From Saprospiraceae bacterium UBA3362 (GTDB lineage Bacteria > Bacteroidota > Bacteroidia > Chitinophagales > Saprospiraceae): a DNA stretch of 64,000 bases. Positions within the stretch are counted from its first letter, which is position 1, and each line of letters starts with the position of its first letter. This document shows positions 10,001 to 18,572 of the stretch, in pieces. The position numbers were made by a program, and so were the translations under genes. Under the pieces are notes generated by a model. That model was not told the origin of the DNA and searched no databases. It saw only the letters and a program-made list of their open reading frames with translations. The DNA is taken from assembly GCA_002360455.1 (NCBI GenBank), contig DEQQ01000081.1, forward strand, positions 14,925 to 78,924, read 5' to 3'.

Positions 10001-12591
10001 TGGCAATTAACTTTATCGGTAATGTATCCACTGATTGGTGAATCTGCCACTTTCACACCAACATACTCAGTAAATGGTGCATAATCAAAATCAAAATAAT
10101 CGGTGTTAACATCTCCACCTTCCGGCACAATCTCTGTTCTTATATTTACTTTCAGCATGCCACATTTGAGAGGTGGACAAAATCCTGAAGCCGGAATTTC
10201 AGCTTCTCCATTCTCATTTAATTTTCCGGTACTCAGCTTATTTTCCGTATCATATCTCTCCTTCTCATATGAAATCCAGCTAAAATCCTGATAGGCCTTA
10301 AAATTGGGAAGACTGCTTCTGTAGTAAACCGAAGCATCGTATTTCATATTTGAAGCAGGCGCACCATGAAGCCAATTTGCTTTTAACTTAAACTTTCCCG
10401 TGCAGTTTGCATTTTCAGCAAAAACAGGCAGGGTCCAATCTGCTTTCAATCGGTTGGGTTTGATGTTTTCAATCTTCACCGTTTGTTCAAAGATTGAAGC
10501 CCCTACAACAACCTTCATTGTATAATTGCCGGTGATCGCATTTACATTTGTGGGAATCACAAAAGAATAATAACCCAGTTTGTGATCATTGATGGTATTC
10601 TGAAAAACAATCTGAGACTTGGGATTATACAACTTACATTGAATAGGAAAATTACCAGGAATTTCTTTGCCGTCTTGAGCCAACATTACATTGTACAAAA
10701 TAGTGTCTCCGGGTCTCCACACTCCGCGTTCTCCAAATAAATAAGCCTTCAGTCCATGTTTGGACTTCACCCCTTCGACATCAAACTCGCTCAACGACAA
10801 AGTATTGGATTCTGAGACTTCCAAAAATGCTGATTGCTGATTATACTCTGCAACAACAAAAGCCAAAGATCTTGACAAAGAAGGCAAAACGATTCCATTT
10901 CCGTCTGTTGTAGCCTGCTGAATTAATTGCAATTGTTTATCATAAAATTTTACGGTCGCTCCTTTTACTGCGTCTGCCGTGCTGATCAAATTTACGCTTG
11001 CGTAAGCAGATTGAGCATCTTTTGCAGCTTTAAAACTAAGAGCCAAATCAGAAACAAGAATTGTCTTTTTATCAAAATGAGAACTGGTGTAGTATGTATA
11101 ATTACAAGGATTGTCAGAATCCGGATATTCTTCTTCCGATCTGTAATCGTATGGATAATAATTCACCCAATTGGAATGAAAATCTTCATCGCTTTCTTCG
11201 TTGTCTTCATCCGAAAATTCCGGAAGCTGAGGCTGCTCCACACAAGGAAGTATTGCATCTTGAGGTTTGAACGTGAGCCTGATTTCATACATGGCAGAGA
11301 GATCTTGCTTTACTATTTTACTTAAGTCAAGATTATAAATATATTTTTTATTATTGTACACCTGCGACTTATCCAAATTAATATGGTATTGAGAAAATAT
11401 CCTTCCTACACGATTCAAACTGTAGGATTCCAAGCTTAAGAGATGCATGGTCGGCAAAATATTATTGCTAAATATTTTGAAGACCTCAACATCAAATGCT
11501 TTGAGGTTTATGGTTTGGATTGGAAGCGAGGCTCGACTTGTATAGGGAAGTATTCGAGCTGACTCCGAAGCCAAAATTTTAATTTGCGGAACATCAAGCT
11601 CAGTGGCCAACACATATTGATATTCGGAGAATTTTAGCTTGGAATCTTTTGCCTTTATATTGGAAAGTACAATTTCTGCTGCACGAAGATCACAGGTATC
11701 TTCCCAGTTTAAAGTCAAATGATTGGGCCCTGCCAAATGACTTAACTTACACAGATTCTGTTTAAACCGATAACACTCTTTGAATTGCTGTTGCTGATCT
11801 AAAATATCAGAAAAATAAAATTTAACAGAATTTGCTTCCTCTTCTTCAACTTGAGTTCCTGTTACAACAAATTTATTTTTTGAAGGTACATGAAAGCTAG
11901 AGGATTCCACCAATTCAGGAAACTCCAATCTGGAACGATAATTCAAAACCAACAATCGATCATTTTCTGTCCTCCCTATATTCTCAACAGTAAATTCAAA
12001 ATCTTCATCACTCAACTGATTAAATTGAATCGATGGAGCGGGACTAATCTCATCTTTTATTTCAAAACTTTTCTCCAATTCCTTGAGCTCTAGTTTATCA
12101 TTGGCCTTTATAGTTCCTGACAATTTTAATTTTCCGACATTTTGCAAATCAGCTTGTATAACACTTGTTTGAACAGAATACTGTTTTTCATGAAACGAAA
12201 ATGGAAAAGTAAAATAGGCAAGACTGTCAGCAATTTCCGGCCATAATTCCTTCATATTGACAGTTAAATAAAATTGATCTGAGCCTTTAAAATTTCTTTC
12301 AGAAGGGACAAAATCCAAGGTATACAGATTTGAAAATTGAAACTCTCCGGGCAGATTTGGGCTAATGCTTGCAATCTTATTCAAAGGTTTTTCTTTACTA
12401 TTTTGCACCTTGGTAATCTCGGAAGAGAAGGTAACAGAAACCTTGCTTTTCCTCTCCAATTTATTTTCTGAGTAGGCTACAATATATTGAGAAAACTGAG
12501 AAGGTTTGCTGAGCACTTTCTCATTATTCCTTTGACAAGATAAAATAAATAAACCTGAAAGGAATAAAATAAACAATTGATTTTTTAACAT
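7099..12591 (-). CDS. Bacterial alpha-2-macroglobulin lipoprotein with intact thioester motif
   Basis: About 1,830 residues. A lipoprotein signal ends in the lipobox LFILSC, so Cys19 should be lipidated and the protein tethered in the periplasm or outer membrane. MG-type beta domains precede a bait region and the thioester domain, where PHGCLEQL keeps Cys and Gln of CxEQ (Cys about residue 1390). Bacterial A2Ms trap host or competitor proteases through this thioester, next to PBP1C. I use ATG 12591, since the in-frame TTG at 12615 only adds eight residues before the signal peptide. An acidic patch (EFSDEDNEESDEDF) lies near residues 460-475. Coupled to pbpC. Confidence 0.92.
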   Translation of the reverse strand: MLKNQLFILFLSGLFILSCQRNNEKVLSKPSQFSQYIVAYSENKLERKSKVSVTFSSEITKVQNSKEKPLNKIASISPNLPGEFQFSNLYTLDFVPSERNFKGSDQFYLTVNMKELWPEIADSLAYFTFPFSFHEKQYSVQTSVIQADLQNVGKLKLSGTIKANDKLELKELEKSFEIKDEISPAPSIQFNQLSDEDFEFTVENIGRTENDRLLVLNYRSRLEFPELVESSSFHVPSKNKFVVTGTQVEEEEANSVKFYFSDILDQQQQFKECYRFKQNLCKLSHLAGPNHLTLNWEDTCDLRAAEIVLSNIKAKDSKLKFSEYQYVLATELDVPQIKILASESARILPYTSRASLPIQTINLKAFDVEVFKIFSNNILPTMHLLSLESYSLNRVGRIFSQYHINLDKSQVYNNKKYIYNLDLSKIVKQDLSAMYEIRLTFKPQDAILPCVEQPQLPEFSDEDNEESDEDFHSNWVNYYPYDYRSEEEYPDSDNPCNYTYYTSSHFDKKTILVSDLALSFKAAKDAQSAYASVNLISTADAVKGATVKFYDKQLQLIQQATTDGNGIVLPSLSRSLAFVVAEYNQQSAFLEVSESNTLSLSEFDVEGVKSKHGLKAYLFGERGVWRPGDTILYNVMLAQDGKEIPGNFPIQCKLYNPKSQIVFQNTINDHKLGYYSFVIPTNVNAITGNYTMKVVVGASIFEQTVKIENIKPNRLKADWTLPVFAENANCTGKFKLKANWLHGAPASNMKYDASVYYRSSLPNFKAYQDFSWISYEKERYDTENKLSTGKLNENGEAEIPASGFCPPLKCGMLKVNIRTEIVPEGGDVNTDYFDFDYAPFTEYVGVKVADSPISGYITDKVNCQAKIIVLDKSAKPVSNRDLNVELFHVNWSWWYSVTRSSYDDKNFYELSKSYKVRTNGNGEAVVKLDLSTNFDNYYIRVTNTKNNYVAGQYFYSSWYHDLDESNQADLLSKLKLKTDKELYQVGEKVTVNLPAGNNAKYLISVVKQDRILKSYTVNADRQNHQFDFVVEENMIPNVYLDVQMIQGFQNKKNDLPLRLYGVVPVQVESSSRKLLPQLQVSERVKPGESFSVEISEQKGEMMAYQIFLVDEGLLNLTRFKTPNPYQEFFAKEAFLLNSWDSYQQIIDISQYLNYKNISVGGDKALSAVELDRIKRFKPIVLHSGVQLLKKNEKRKHEFKVSNYYGALRAMVVAVNSGKYGNQEKMIEVSEDLMAQMSFPRVTSVLDEVKVPVHIFVNQKNIQSVNVEAISSGALKLVGLQEQTVQFSNKGEKIVYFTVKASELEGQAELKVIASSGASKSEASVQTMVLNPNPVSTKANSFWVEPGQTIQQNLPAYGMQGTRNVSMELSLFKGININQYLSKLIHYPHGCLEQLTSGAFPQLMLMTYQNLTIEQKTNIQTNVQSAIDKINSYRDANNRLNYWQHGSYYYSWAHVYAVHFLLEAKKQSFKVPEELVKYCMQTVQSEVKVRSSKLDKDGFREMDIQAYSLYVLSLAGNVDWAAMNRLKEMPKKTGLATFLLAATYYKNGQKDLAEKMITNVEKTSDPYSYYTFGSQTRDDAMIAMCLVDMDKKKESAELINSIGEKIEYSNYLSTQEMSMILLSISKIMKNYTNLGLNFDLDWNGEKLSKSGQIQYYSQSLSNTSNGKFIFTNKNSAPVLFSIIQSGKLLNKDIESSNKVLNIKVEYTPNGKSNGVQFKVGDEINAVVTVSNDGTYGKIDRIALTSIFPSGFEIRNDRLSDFRTNENEDYRDIRDDRVMDYFSLDKRQSRSFIIPLLVSYPGKYPSPMFYTEAMYHPAYNAVYKKSDIEIKE

Positions 12592-12694
12592 ATTACTATT
12601 TTCAATTTTTTTCAAAATTTATTTCGAACAATGGGCCTCCCCCTTTTCATTTGACCTGATCTTACAAGACTGAAATTATTTAATCAAGATTTTA

Positions 12695-13732
12695 TTATGA
12701 GGTTTGTAAAACAACGGCAGAGTGTGCAAATAAAATTTTTGAACACAGTTCACTCAAAAGTTCTTCATGATTTGCTTGTACAACATCAACTCCTTTGGAT
12801 TTAAGGTCAAATTCTCTCAACAAAGAAAATATCCTCTCCAATTCAGGCAATGAATACTTCTGAGCGGCCGCTCTGTATTCCGACAAAAAGGATGCAAAAC
12901 TCAACTTCAATATTCCTGCAAGTTCTTTATCCGGTTTTGAACCGTAATATTTCACCAACCAAATTCTTTGAAAATGATTGAACAGTAGAGCTGTGGTCAC
13001 TACCAACGGATTGTTTTTAATGTGCAAGCCCATATTGTGAGCAATTTTCATGACTTTGGCTCCATCTTTACCGGAAAAAGCTTTTTGTAATTCGAATGCA
13101 TTGTATTCTTTACTAACTCCTATTTGCTCAGAAATCATTTCTTTATCAACCAATGTACCGTCACCAAGATTGAGTTTGATTTTTTGAAGTTCGTTGTGAA
13201 TTTGATTCAATTGATTTCCGATAAATTCTGCCATCAAACTGGCTGCGGAGTCGTCTATTTTTAGCTGGAGTGCTCTCCCTAATTCCTGAATAAATGCCGG
13301 GACCTGGGCGTCCTTGATGGATTTTGATTCAAAAAACAAACTTTTATCTTTTACTGCCTTTACCCAGGCCAATCTACCATCGGGTTTCTTGTGTTTGTAG
13401 GCTATAGCCAGAATGCAATGGCTTGCAGGTCTGGACAGATAAGCTTCTATACCATCCCAATCTTTATCTTTGATTTCTTGAGCTTCTTTGAGAAGAACTA
13501 ATGAGCGCTCACCGCCGAGAGGAAACTGTCTGCACAGTTCGACAATTTTTTTTGCATTGCTGTCGCGACCATATACGATGTACTGATTAAAATCTCTCTC
13601 TTGTGCCGGAATAATTTTTTCCTCGAACCAGTCTATCAGTCTGTCGATATAGTAATCTTCTTCTCCGGTGAGAAAATAAACCGGATGAAATTGGTTTTTC
13701 TGAAGTTGGTTAATCAGGTCCTTATAATCCAC
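12695..13732 (-). CDS. holA: DNA polymerase III subunit delta
   Basis: 345 residues, the usual length for HolA. The start HPVYFLTGEEDYYIDRLI is the family's degenerate P-loop region, followed by the delta-type clamp-loader layout with a helical C-terminal collar domain. Delta is the wrench that opens the sliding clamp in the replisome clamp loader. The start codon is GTG at 13732. It lies head-to-head with surE across a 318-base gap that holds a GC-rich hairpin element. The alpha-2-macroglobulin gene begins about 100 bases downstream. Confidence 0.9.
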   Translation of the reverse strand: MDYKDLINQLQKNQFHPVYFLTGEEDYYIDRLIDWFEEKIIPAQERDFNQYIVYGRDSNAKKIVELCRQFPLGGERSLVLLKEAQEIKDKDWDGIEAYLSRPASHCILAIAYKHKKPDGRLAWVKAVKDKSLFFESKSIKDAQVPAFIQELGRALQLKIDDSAASLMAEFIGNQLNQIHNELQKIKLNLGDGTLVDKEMISEQIGVSKEYNAFELQKAFSGKDGAKVMKIAHNMGLHIKNNPLVVTTALLFNHFQRIWLVKYYGSKPDKELAGILKLSFASFLSEYRAAAQKYSLPELERIFSLLREFDLKSKGVDVVQANHEELLSELCSKILFAHSAVVLQTS

Positions 13733-13914
13733 AAGTTGGTATTAAAAATGTAAATTTAATTGGATTGAATGAATTTTGAACAAAAGCCTAAAAATATTAT
13801 TCTTTACACTGTCTAATGTACGTTAGAACTGCAGGATAAATTGCATAAAAAAAGAAAAGATTGTACTCCTTTACAAGAATAAAATGCAGCTTGTACATAT
13901 CCTGTAGCTTGTAA

Positions 13915-14017
13915 CTGTGAAGAGGCTGTACGGTGTCACCGAAGGTGACAGTGCAAAGCACCGAGCGAACAGCGAGCCGGAAAGACTCTGAGACGACCAA
14001 AGGGAGGGACACAGCAT
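13915..14017 (+). repeat. GC-rich hairpin-chain intergenic repeat, family A copy 1
   Basis: The copy is bounded by CTGTGAAGAGGCTG on the left and GGGACACAGCATA on the right, giving imperfect inverted ends (CTGTG/CACAG). Inside are hairpins with three-base loops: TGTCACC-gaa-GGTGACA at 13934-13950 and GTGC-aaa-GCAC at 13951-13961. Both ends match copy 3 (45215-45313). The central GAGCGAACAGCGAGCC tract matches the reverse complement of copy 4 near 58311. It fills most of the gap between the divergent holA and surE. No protein is supported in it. Confidence 0.75.
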
Positions 14018-14050
14018 ACAACATATTAAATAAATTTAGATTCTAATTAA

Positions 14051-14815
14051 ATGAAAAAACCGCTGATTTTAATCGCCAATGATGATGGAATTTTTGCACC
14101 GGGTATAAAAGCTTTGGTCGAAGCTGTCAAAGGTTTGGGAGAAGTAGTGGTTGTAGCTCCGGACTCTCCACAATCCGGCATGGGCCACGCTATCACCATC
14201 AATCAACCTTTACGCCTTAATCCTGTAAATATGTTTGAAGGGATCGAATCCTATTCCTGCACAGGAACTCCGGCGGATTGTGTTAAGCTTGCAAAAAATG
14301 TCTTATTCAAGGACAGAACCATAGATCTTTGTGTATCGGGGATCAACCACGGATCCAATGCTTCTATAAACATTATTTATTCCGGCACTATGTCGGCTGC
14401 CATGGAAGCTTCACTGGAAGGCATTCCTTCTGTAGGATTTTCATTGTTGGACTATTCCTTTACTGCGGATTTTACGGCTGCCACCCTAATTGCCCACAAA
14501 ATTGCGCGATTTGTTTTGCAAAATAGAGTTCATAATTTGTACAATGTCAATATCCCCAAACTTCCTTTGGAAGAAATCAAAGGAATAAAAATTTGCAGAC
14601 AGGGACAGGCTACATGGGTAGAAGAATTTCAAGAAGGGACAGATCCGAGAGGCCAGAAATATTATTGGCTCACCGGCAAATTTGAAAACAAAGATGCCGG
14701 AAAGGACAGCGATCTGTATGCATTGGAAAATGGCTACGTCAGTGTAGTTCCATCCGACCACGACCTTACCTCCTATCAGGTTATGGAAAAACTTACCGGA
14801 ATGGAAATTCTATGA
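14051..14815 (+). CDS. surE: 5'/3'-nucleotidase SurE
   Basis: 254 residues. The N terminus (LIANDDGIFAPGI) carries the metal-binding DD pair of SurE. The downstream SPQSGMGHAIT and the SGINHGSNASINIIYSGT segment hold the conserved Ser/Asn metal and phosphate ligands. SurE dephosphorylates nucleoside 5'- and 3'-monophosphates and is linked to stationary-phase survival. It overlaps the convergent thioesterase gene by 6 bases at its 3' end. Full length and intact. Confidence 0.94.
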   Translation: MKKPLILIANDDGIFAPGIKALVEAVKGLGEVVVVAPDSPQSGMGHAITINQPLRLNPVNMFEGIESYSCTGTPADCVKLAKNVLFKDRTIDLCVSGINHGSNASINIIYSGTMSAAMEASLEGIPSVGFSLLDYSFTADFTAATLIAHKIARFVLQNRVHNLYNVNIPKLPLEEIKGIKICRQGQATWVEEFQEGTDPRGQKYYWLTGKFENKDAGKDSDLYALENGYVSVVPSDHDLTSYQVMEKLTGMEIL

Positions 14816-15373
14816 TTTAGTTTGTAAAAAATCTTGACTTACCTTGGCGTCAGATGGTTTAATTTTTCCACTTACAACCAATCTGAATTCCCGTCTTACA
14901 GCAGCCTCATCAAATAGTTTTTGCTCTTCTTCAGATTCAGGAACTACCGGGGCAATTTGTTTAGGCTTCATGGTGCGCTCATCCAGAGCCACAAAAGTAA
15001 AAAAGGCTTGATTGGATTTTCTGGCATTGTGCTGCAAGATGCCTTTGGTAAATACTTCAATAAATATCTCTATTGAGGTATGAAATACCCTGGTCACCTG
15101 AGCTTTGATGGTAACAAGATCTCCGAGTTTGATCGGTTCATGAAATGTAATATGATCTACAGATACCGTGACCACATAGGATTCACAATGTCTGCTGGCA
15201 CAGATGGCGGAGGCAATATCCATCCATCTCATCAGGTTTCCTCCCATTAGATTTCCCAAAGCATTAGTATCATTGGGCATTACGAGTTCATTCATTTCTG
15301 TTTTTGAAGCCGAAACTGGCTTTGATTCCATGGTCATAATTTGGCTCTTAAAATTGTATTTTAATTCAGTCAT
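14810..15373 (-). CDS. Acyl-CoA thioesterase, hotdog fold
   Basis: 187 residues. A hotdog thioesterase of the YciA/BACH type: N-x-x-G-N-x-x-GGNLMRWMD contains the usual catalytic Asp and central helix, followed by VSVDHITFHEPIKLGDLV. It hydrolyses acyl-CoA esters; the preferred chain length is not evident. It begins 6 bases after the lipB stop and is probably co-transcribed with lipB, which fits a shared role in acyl metabolism. Confidence 0.86.
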   Translation of the reverse strand: MTELKYNFKSQIMTMESKPVSASKTEMNELVMPNDTNALGNLMGGNLMRWMDIASAICASRHCESYVVTVSVDHITFHEPIKLGDLVTIKAQVTRVFHTSIEIFIEVFTKGILQHNARKSNQAFFTFVALDERTMKPKQIAPVVPESEEEQKLFDEAAVRREFRLVVSGKIKPSDAKVSQDFLQTKS

Positions 15374-15379
15374 ATAAAA

Positions 15380-16084
15380 TTAATTGTCGATCATTTCAAG
15401 TTCGAACAGTTCTAAAAAATGCCTAATAAAAATGGGCTTAACTTCTTCTAAACTCACTTTTCTGCCCAATTCTTTTGATAGAGAACTTACTGTTTTTTCA
15501 TCTTTAGAAATTCCACAAGGAATGATGTGTGAAAAATAAGATAAATCAGTATCAATATTGAATGCCAAACCATGCAAAGTGACCCATCTTGAGATATGCA
15601 CGCCAATGGCACAAATTTTTCTTGGAAATGCAGTTTTTGTATCAAGCCAAACTCCTGTATAATCTGCTATGCGTCCGGCCTGAATGTCAAATTCCTCACA
15701 GGTTTTGATAACCACTTCTTCTAAAGTTCTAACATATCTATGCACATCTGTAAACAGCTCGTCCAAATCCAGAATAGGATAAACGACCAATTGACCGGGA
15801 CCGTGATAGGTGATATCCCCTCCCCGATTTATTTTATGAAATTCGGCTCCAATTTGGCTTAGATTTTGCTGAGGAATAAGCAAATTGGCATCCGAACCAG
15901 ACTTACCCAATGTATATACATGCGGATGCTCGCATAAAATCAAACTATGCTGCGGTCTTTTTTGCTCCCTTTGCTCAGACTTTTTATAGGATATAAGCTC
16001 TTGATGTTTAGCCGTTTGTAAATCCCATGCTGTCTTATATTCAATTTGACCCAGATCAATTAGTTTAATTTTGTGAAATCCCAA
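15380..16084 (-). CDS. lipB: Octanoyltransferase LipB
   Basis: 234 residues. It transfers octanoate from acyl carrier protein to lipoyl domains, the first step of lipoate synthesis. The hallmark GGDITYHGPGQLVVYPI is present, and so are the KICAIGVH lysine and the IIPCGI cysteine that form the catalytic pair. The only plausible start is TTG at 16084, because the frame has no upstream ATG; the first residues already align with the family. It is divergent from the thioredoxin-dockerin gene and followed closely by the thioesterase gene. Confidence 0.92.
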   Translation of the reverse strand: MGFHKIKLIDLGQIEYKTAWDLQTAKHQELISYKKSEQREQKRPQHSLILCEHPHVYTLGKSGSDANLLIPQQNLSQIGAEFHKINRGGDITYHGPGQLVVYPILDLDELFTDVHRYVRTLEEVVIKTCEEFDIQAGRIADYTGVWLDTKTAFPRKICAIGVHISRWVTLHGLAFNIDTDLSYFSHIIPCGISKDEKTVSSLSKELGRKVSLEEVKPIFIRHFLELFELEMIDN

Positions 16085-16118
16085 TGGAGTTTTTTTTATT
16101 AAAAAATAAAATTATTTG

Positions 16119-16126
16119 TATATTTG
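16119..16126 (+). promoter_or_regulatory. -7 promoter box before the thioredoxin-dockerin gene
   Basis: TATATTTG matches TAnnTTTG exactly and lies 58 bases before the ATG at 16185. No clear TTG is found at -33. Confidence 0.4.
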
Positions 16127-16184
16127 ATAGTCAATAGGCTATCCTTAATTTTTAGATTCTGCACCATTTTATAAAAAGAAATCA

Positions 16185-17933
16185 ATGAAAAAGTTCATCA
16201 TCGCCATAGGACTTTGCGTAAGTTTTAGCTTGTTTGCTGCAAAGGCTCCTGATTTTACGGTTACAGATTATAACAATAAAGTACATAAACTTTATGAAGA
16301 TTATCTCAATCAAGATAAGGTTGTTGTATTGAAATTGTTTTTTGTTGCCTGTCCTCCATGCAACTCTATTGCTCCGACTGTACAACAGGTCTATCAGCGT
16401 TGGGGTGGCGGAGCAGGAAAAGTAGAGTTTATAGAATTGAGTACTCAGACCTGGGATTACAATGCCAATGTGAAGACTTATGCACAGGGTCATGGCTTAA
16501 CATTTCCCGGAGTCGGCAATGATGGAGGAAGCATTACTGCTGTAGCTCCATACAAAACCGGAACCTATGGAGTCTATACAGGAACACCAACGTTTATCGT
16601 AATCGCTCCTAATGGTGAGGTAAATTTTGATATTAAAATCAATACCGGAGACCAAAGTCGACTCGATACTGCTATTGCTCAGGCCCTAAGAATAAGTTCC
16701 GGCGGCGGTGGCACTGGAGGTGGAGGCAACGGAGGCGGAAGTGGATGCAGCAAAGCCTTCAGTATAAGTATTGCAACTCCTGACAAGGCAACAAAGGTAT
16801 TTTTAAACGACTTCGAAAATGGAAACCCTCCTTTTGAGTTGCCCGGTTTAGATTATAATTGTGAATTCCAATTACCAAGCAATACCTCCGGATATTATGT
16901 AAGTCCTGTAAACAATACCCAACTTAATCCCAATGAAAATGTAACCACAGCAGATATAGTTGCAATTCAAAAATATTTATTGGGACTTTCTCAGCTCAAT
17001 AATATGCAGCTTGCTGTTGCTGACGTGAATTATTCCGGCTCTGTATCAGCTGCGGATATGGGAGATTTGAGAAAATTAGTTTTAGGAATTACGACCAAAT
17101 TAACCAGAATCCCCAATTCACTTGCAGTTTGTCACGACCCCAAAAATCATAACGAAAAAGTACTCAACAGAGTAAAGATAGATGATATCATATCAAAATC
17201 GATCACCAATGAGTTTGGATTTTGGAAATACGGCGATGTTTCAGGAGCTAAGAGCTTGGGATTTGCTGACTCTGAAACAAGAAGCTCAGACTATATCAAT
17301 ATTTATCTTACCAAGAGCTATGATGCCGTCAACGAAAACTATAAATATGTTTTTTCTTTGCAGAAAGACAAATTAATTGGTATTCAATTCAGGCTCAATA
17401 TGGATGTTAGCAAAATTTCGGACTTTAAAACAAGTCCTCAGAATTCAAGAGATATTGGAAACACTAATTTTTATTTAAGCCCGGAAAGGAAAAGCATTAC
17501 TTTGTCATGGTCGGACCCTTCCATTGCAGGTCTTGATTATTCAAAGGACCATTCAATTTTTGAATTTAGTTCAAAAGAAGATCTGAAAATTGAATTGAAT
17601 AATCAATTTGTACAAGAGTTTTATTTTACAGAAGGAGCAATTGATATGGTTATAAATGATGCAAAACTTGTGATTTACGACCAAGCAGCCATCAGCTCCA
17701 AACTTATTTCTGTTAGCAATACCGGGCAATCTTATTTCCAAATAGAAAATTTGCAGAATAGAAACGATCTGTCCATTCAATTATTTACTCAATCCGGGGA
17801 AAAAATTGTAACCCAAGACTTACATCATTCATCTGTTAGGATAAATAGTGACAATCTCCCTACAGGATTGTATTTTATAAAGGCTCAAAGCAAGGACGGA
17901 AGACAGGAATTACATAAAATCATGAAATTCTAA
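16185..17933 (+). CDS. Exported thioredoxin-like / dockerin-like protein with T9SS sorting domain
   Basis: 582 residues. A signal peptide (residues 1-19) precedes a TlpA/thioredoxin-like domain (about 22-170) with the redox pair C56-PP-C59 and a cis-Pro region (GTPTF). A Gly-rich linker follows (about 171-188). Next is a dockerin-type I pair (about 248-300) with NVTTADIVAIQKYLLG and the calcium-loop motif DVNYSGSVSAAD. After a long beta-rich region, a T9SS type A sorting domain closes the protein (about 505-582, LPTGLYFIKA). The domains are read from sequence; a surface-bound thiol-disulfide function is inference. A lipoprotein gene follows after 58 bases. Confidence 0.82.
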   Translation: MKKFIIAIGLCVSFSLFAAKAPDFTVTDYNNKVHKLYEDYLNQDKVVVLKLFFVACPPCNSIAPTVQQVYQRWGGGAGKVEFIELSTQTWDYNANVKTYAQGHGLTFPGVGNDGGSITAVAPYKTGTYGVYTGTPTFIVIAPNGEVNFDIKINTGDQSRLDTAIAQALRISSGGGGTGGGGNGGGSGCSKAFSISIATPDKATKVFLNDFENGNPPFELPGLDYNCEFQLPSNTSGYYVSPVNNTQLNPNENVTTADIVAIQKYLLGLSQLNNMQLAVADVNYSGSVSAADMGDLRKLVLGITTKLTRIPNSLAVCHDPKNHNEKVLNRVKIDDIISKSITNEFGFWKYGDVSGAKSLGFADSETRSSDYINIYLTKSYDAVNENYKYVFSLQKDKLIGIQFRLNMDVSKISDFKTSPQNSRDIGNTNFYLSPERKSITLSWSDPSIAGLDYSKDHSIFEFSSKEDLKIELNNQFVQEFYFTEGAIDMVINDAKLVIYDQAAISSKLISVSNTGQSYFQIENLQNRNDLSIQLFTQSGEKIVTQDLHHSSVRINSDNLPTGLYFIKAQSKDGRQELHKIMKF

Positions 17934-17991
17934 ATCGGCTATTTTTACTGCCTAAGAAGTCCATTATTTTTTTAATGCTTATAAATTTAGA

Positions 17992-18564
17992 ATGAAGAAT
18001 TATTTGCTATTTATTTTATTTGCGATTAGCTTTTTGATCTCCGGTTGCGAATCCACTGACCCCGGTCCATCTGTCCAAGGCCCCAGTGAATATACTATAA
18101 CGATGGACAAGGGATTTCTTGCCAATCAAAGTATAGTTCTCACCAATACGGCAAGCAATGATGATGTTCATTTTTTAAGTTCATTCGGAATAACTCACAT
18201 TAAGTCCGAATCCCTAGAAGAAAAATCCAATAATCGCCTGGATAAGAAATTTACTTTTATTGATTTTGGATGGACAGGAGGAACAACTACAGGAACTAAA
18301 GAAGCAGTAAGTGCTACAAATGAATTGGCGCCTTCTGCAGGAGATATAACACTAACATTTCTTAATGGAGATGAATTGATAGTGAATGGTATTCCCAAAG
18401 GATCTCCTGTAACTGTAAGCAATTATAACGCCATTGGTGAAGATATCACAGGAGAATTAAATTTCATAACCAGAATAGATTACTCTCATTCCGGCCAGTT
18501 AAAATTTGCCGATCAATGCAAAATAAAGCTGGCATTCAAGCTAAAAAGAGGAGCTAATAAATAA
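17992..18564 (+). CDS. Lipoprotein of unknown function
   Basis: 190 residues. The N terminus is a clear lipoprotein signal: hydrophobic core then LISGC, so Cys19 is the predicted lipidation site. The mature part is beta-rich and contains a Gly/Thr-rich stretch (WTGGTTTGTKE). I do not recognise a family. Its position directly behind the thioredoxin-dockerin gene suggests shared expression. Its 3' end is 8 bases from the convergent polyprenyl synthase gene. Confidence 0.7.
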   Translation: MKNYLLFILFAISFLISGCESTDPGPSVQGPSEYTITMDKGFLANQSIVLTNTASNDDVHFLSSFGITHIKSESLEEKSNNRLDKKFTFIDFGWTGGTTTGTKEAVSATNELAPSAGDITLTFLNGDELIVNGIPKGSPVTVSNYNAIGEDITGELNFITRIDYSHSGQLKFADQCKIKLAFKLKRGANK

Positions 18565-18572
18565 GAGAAATA

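Noticed and set aside
10927..11325. Plus-strand frame of 132 codons within the alpha-2-macroglobulin gene
   Set aside because: It is antisense to a well-supported gene, has biased composition (runs of Ile, Phe and Arg) and no start signals.
13797..14024. A minus-strand open frame running through the holA-surE gap
   Set aside because: Its peptide is encoded by the hairpin repeat and resembles no protein; the open frame is a by-product of the GC-rich element.
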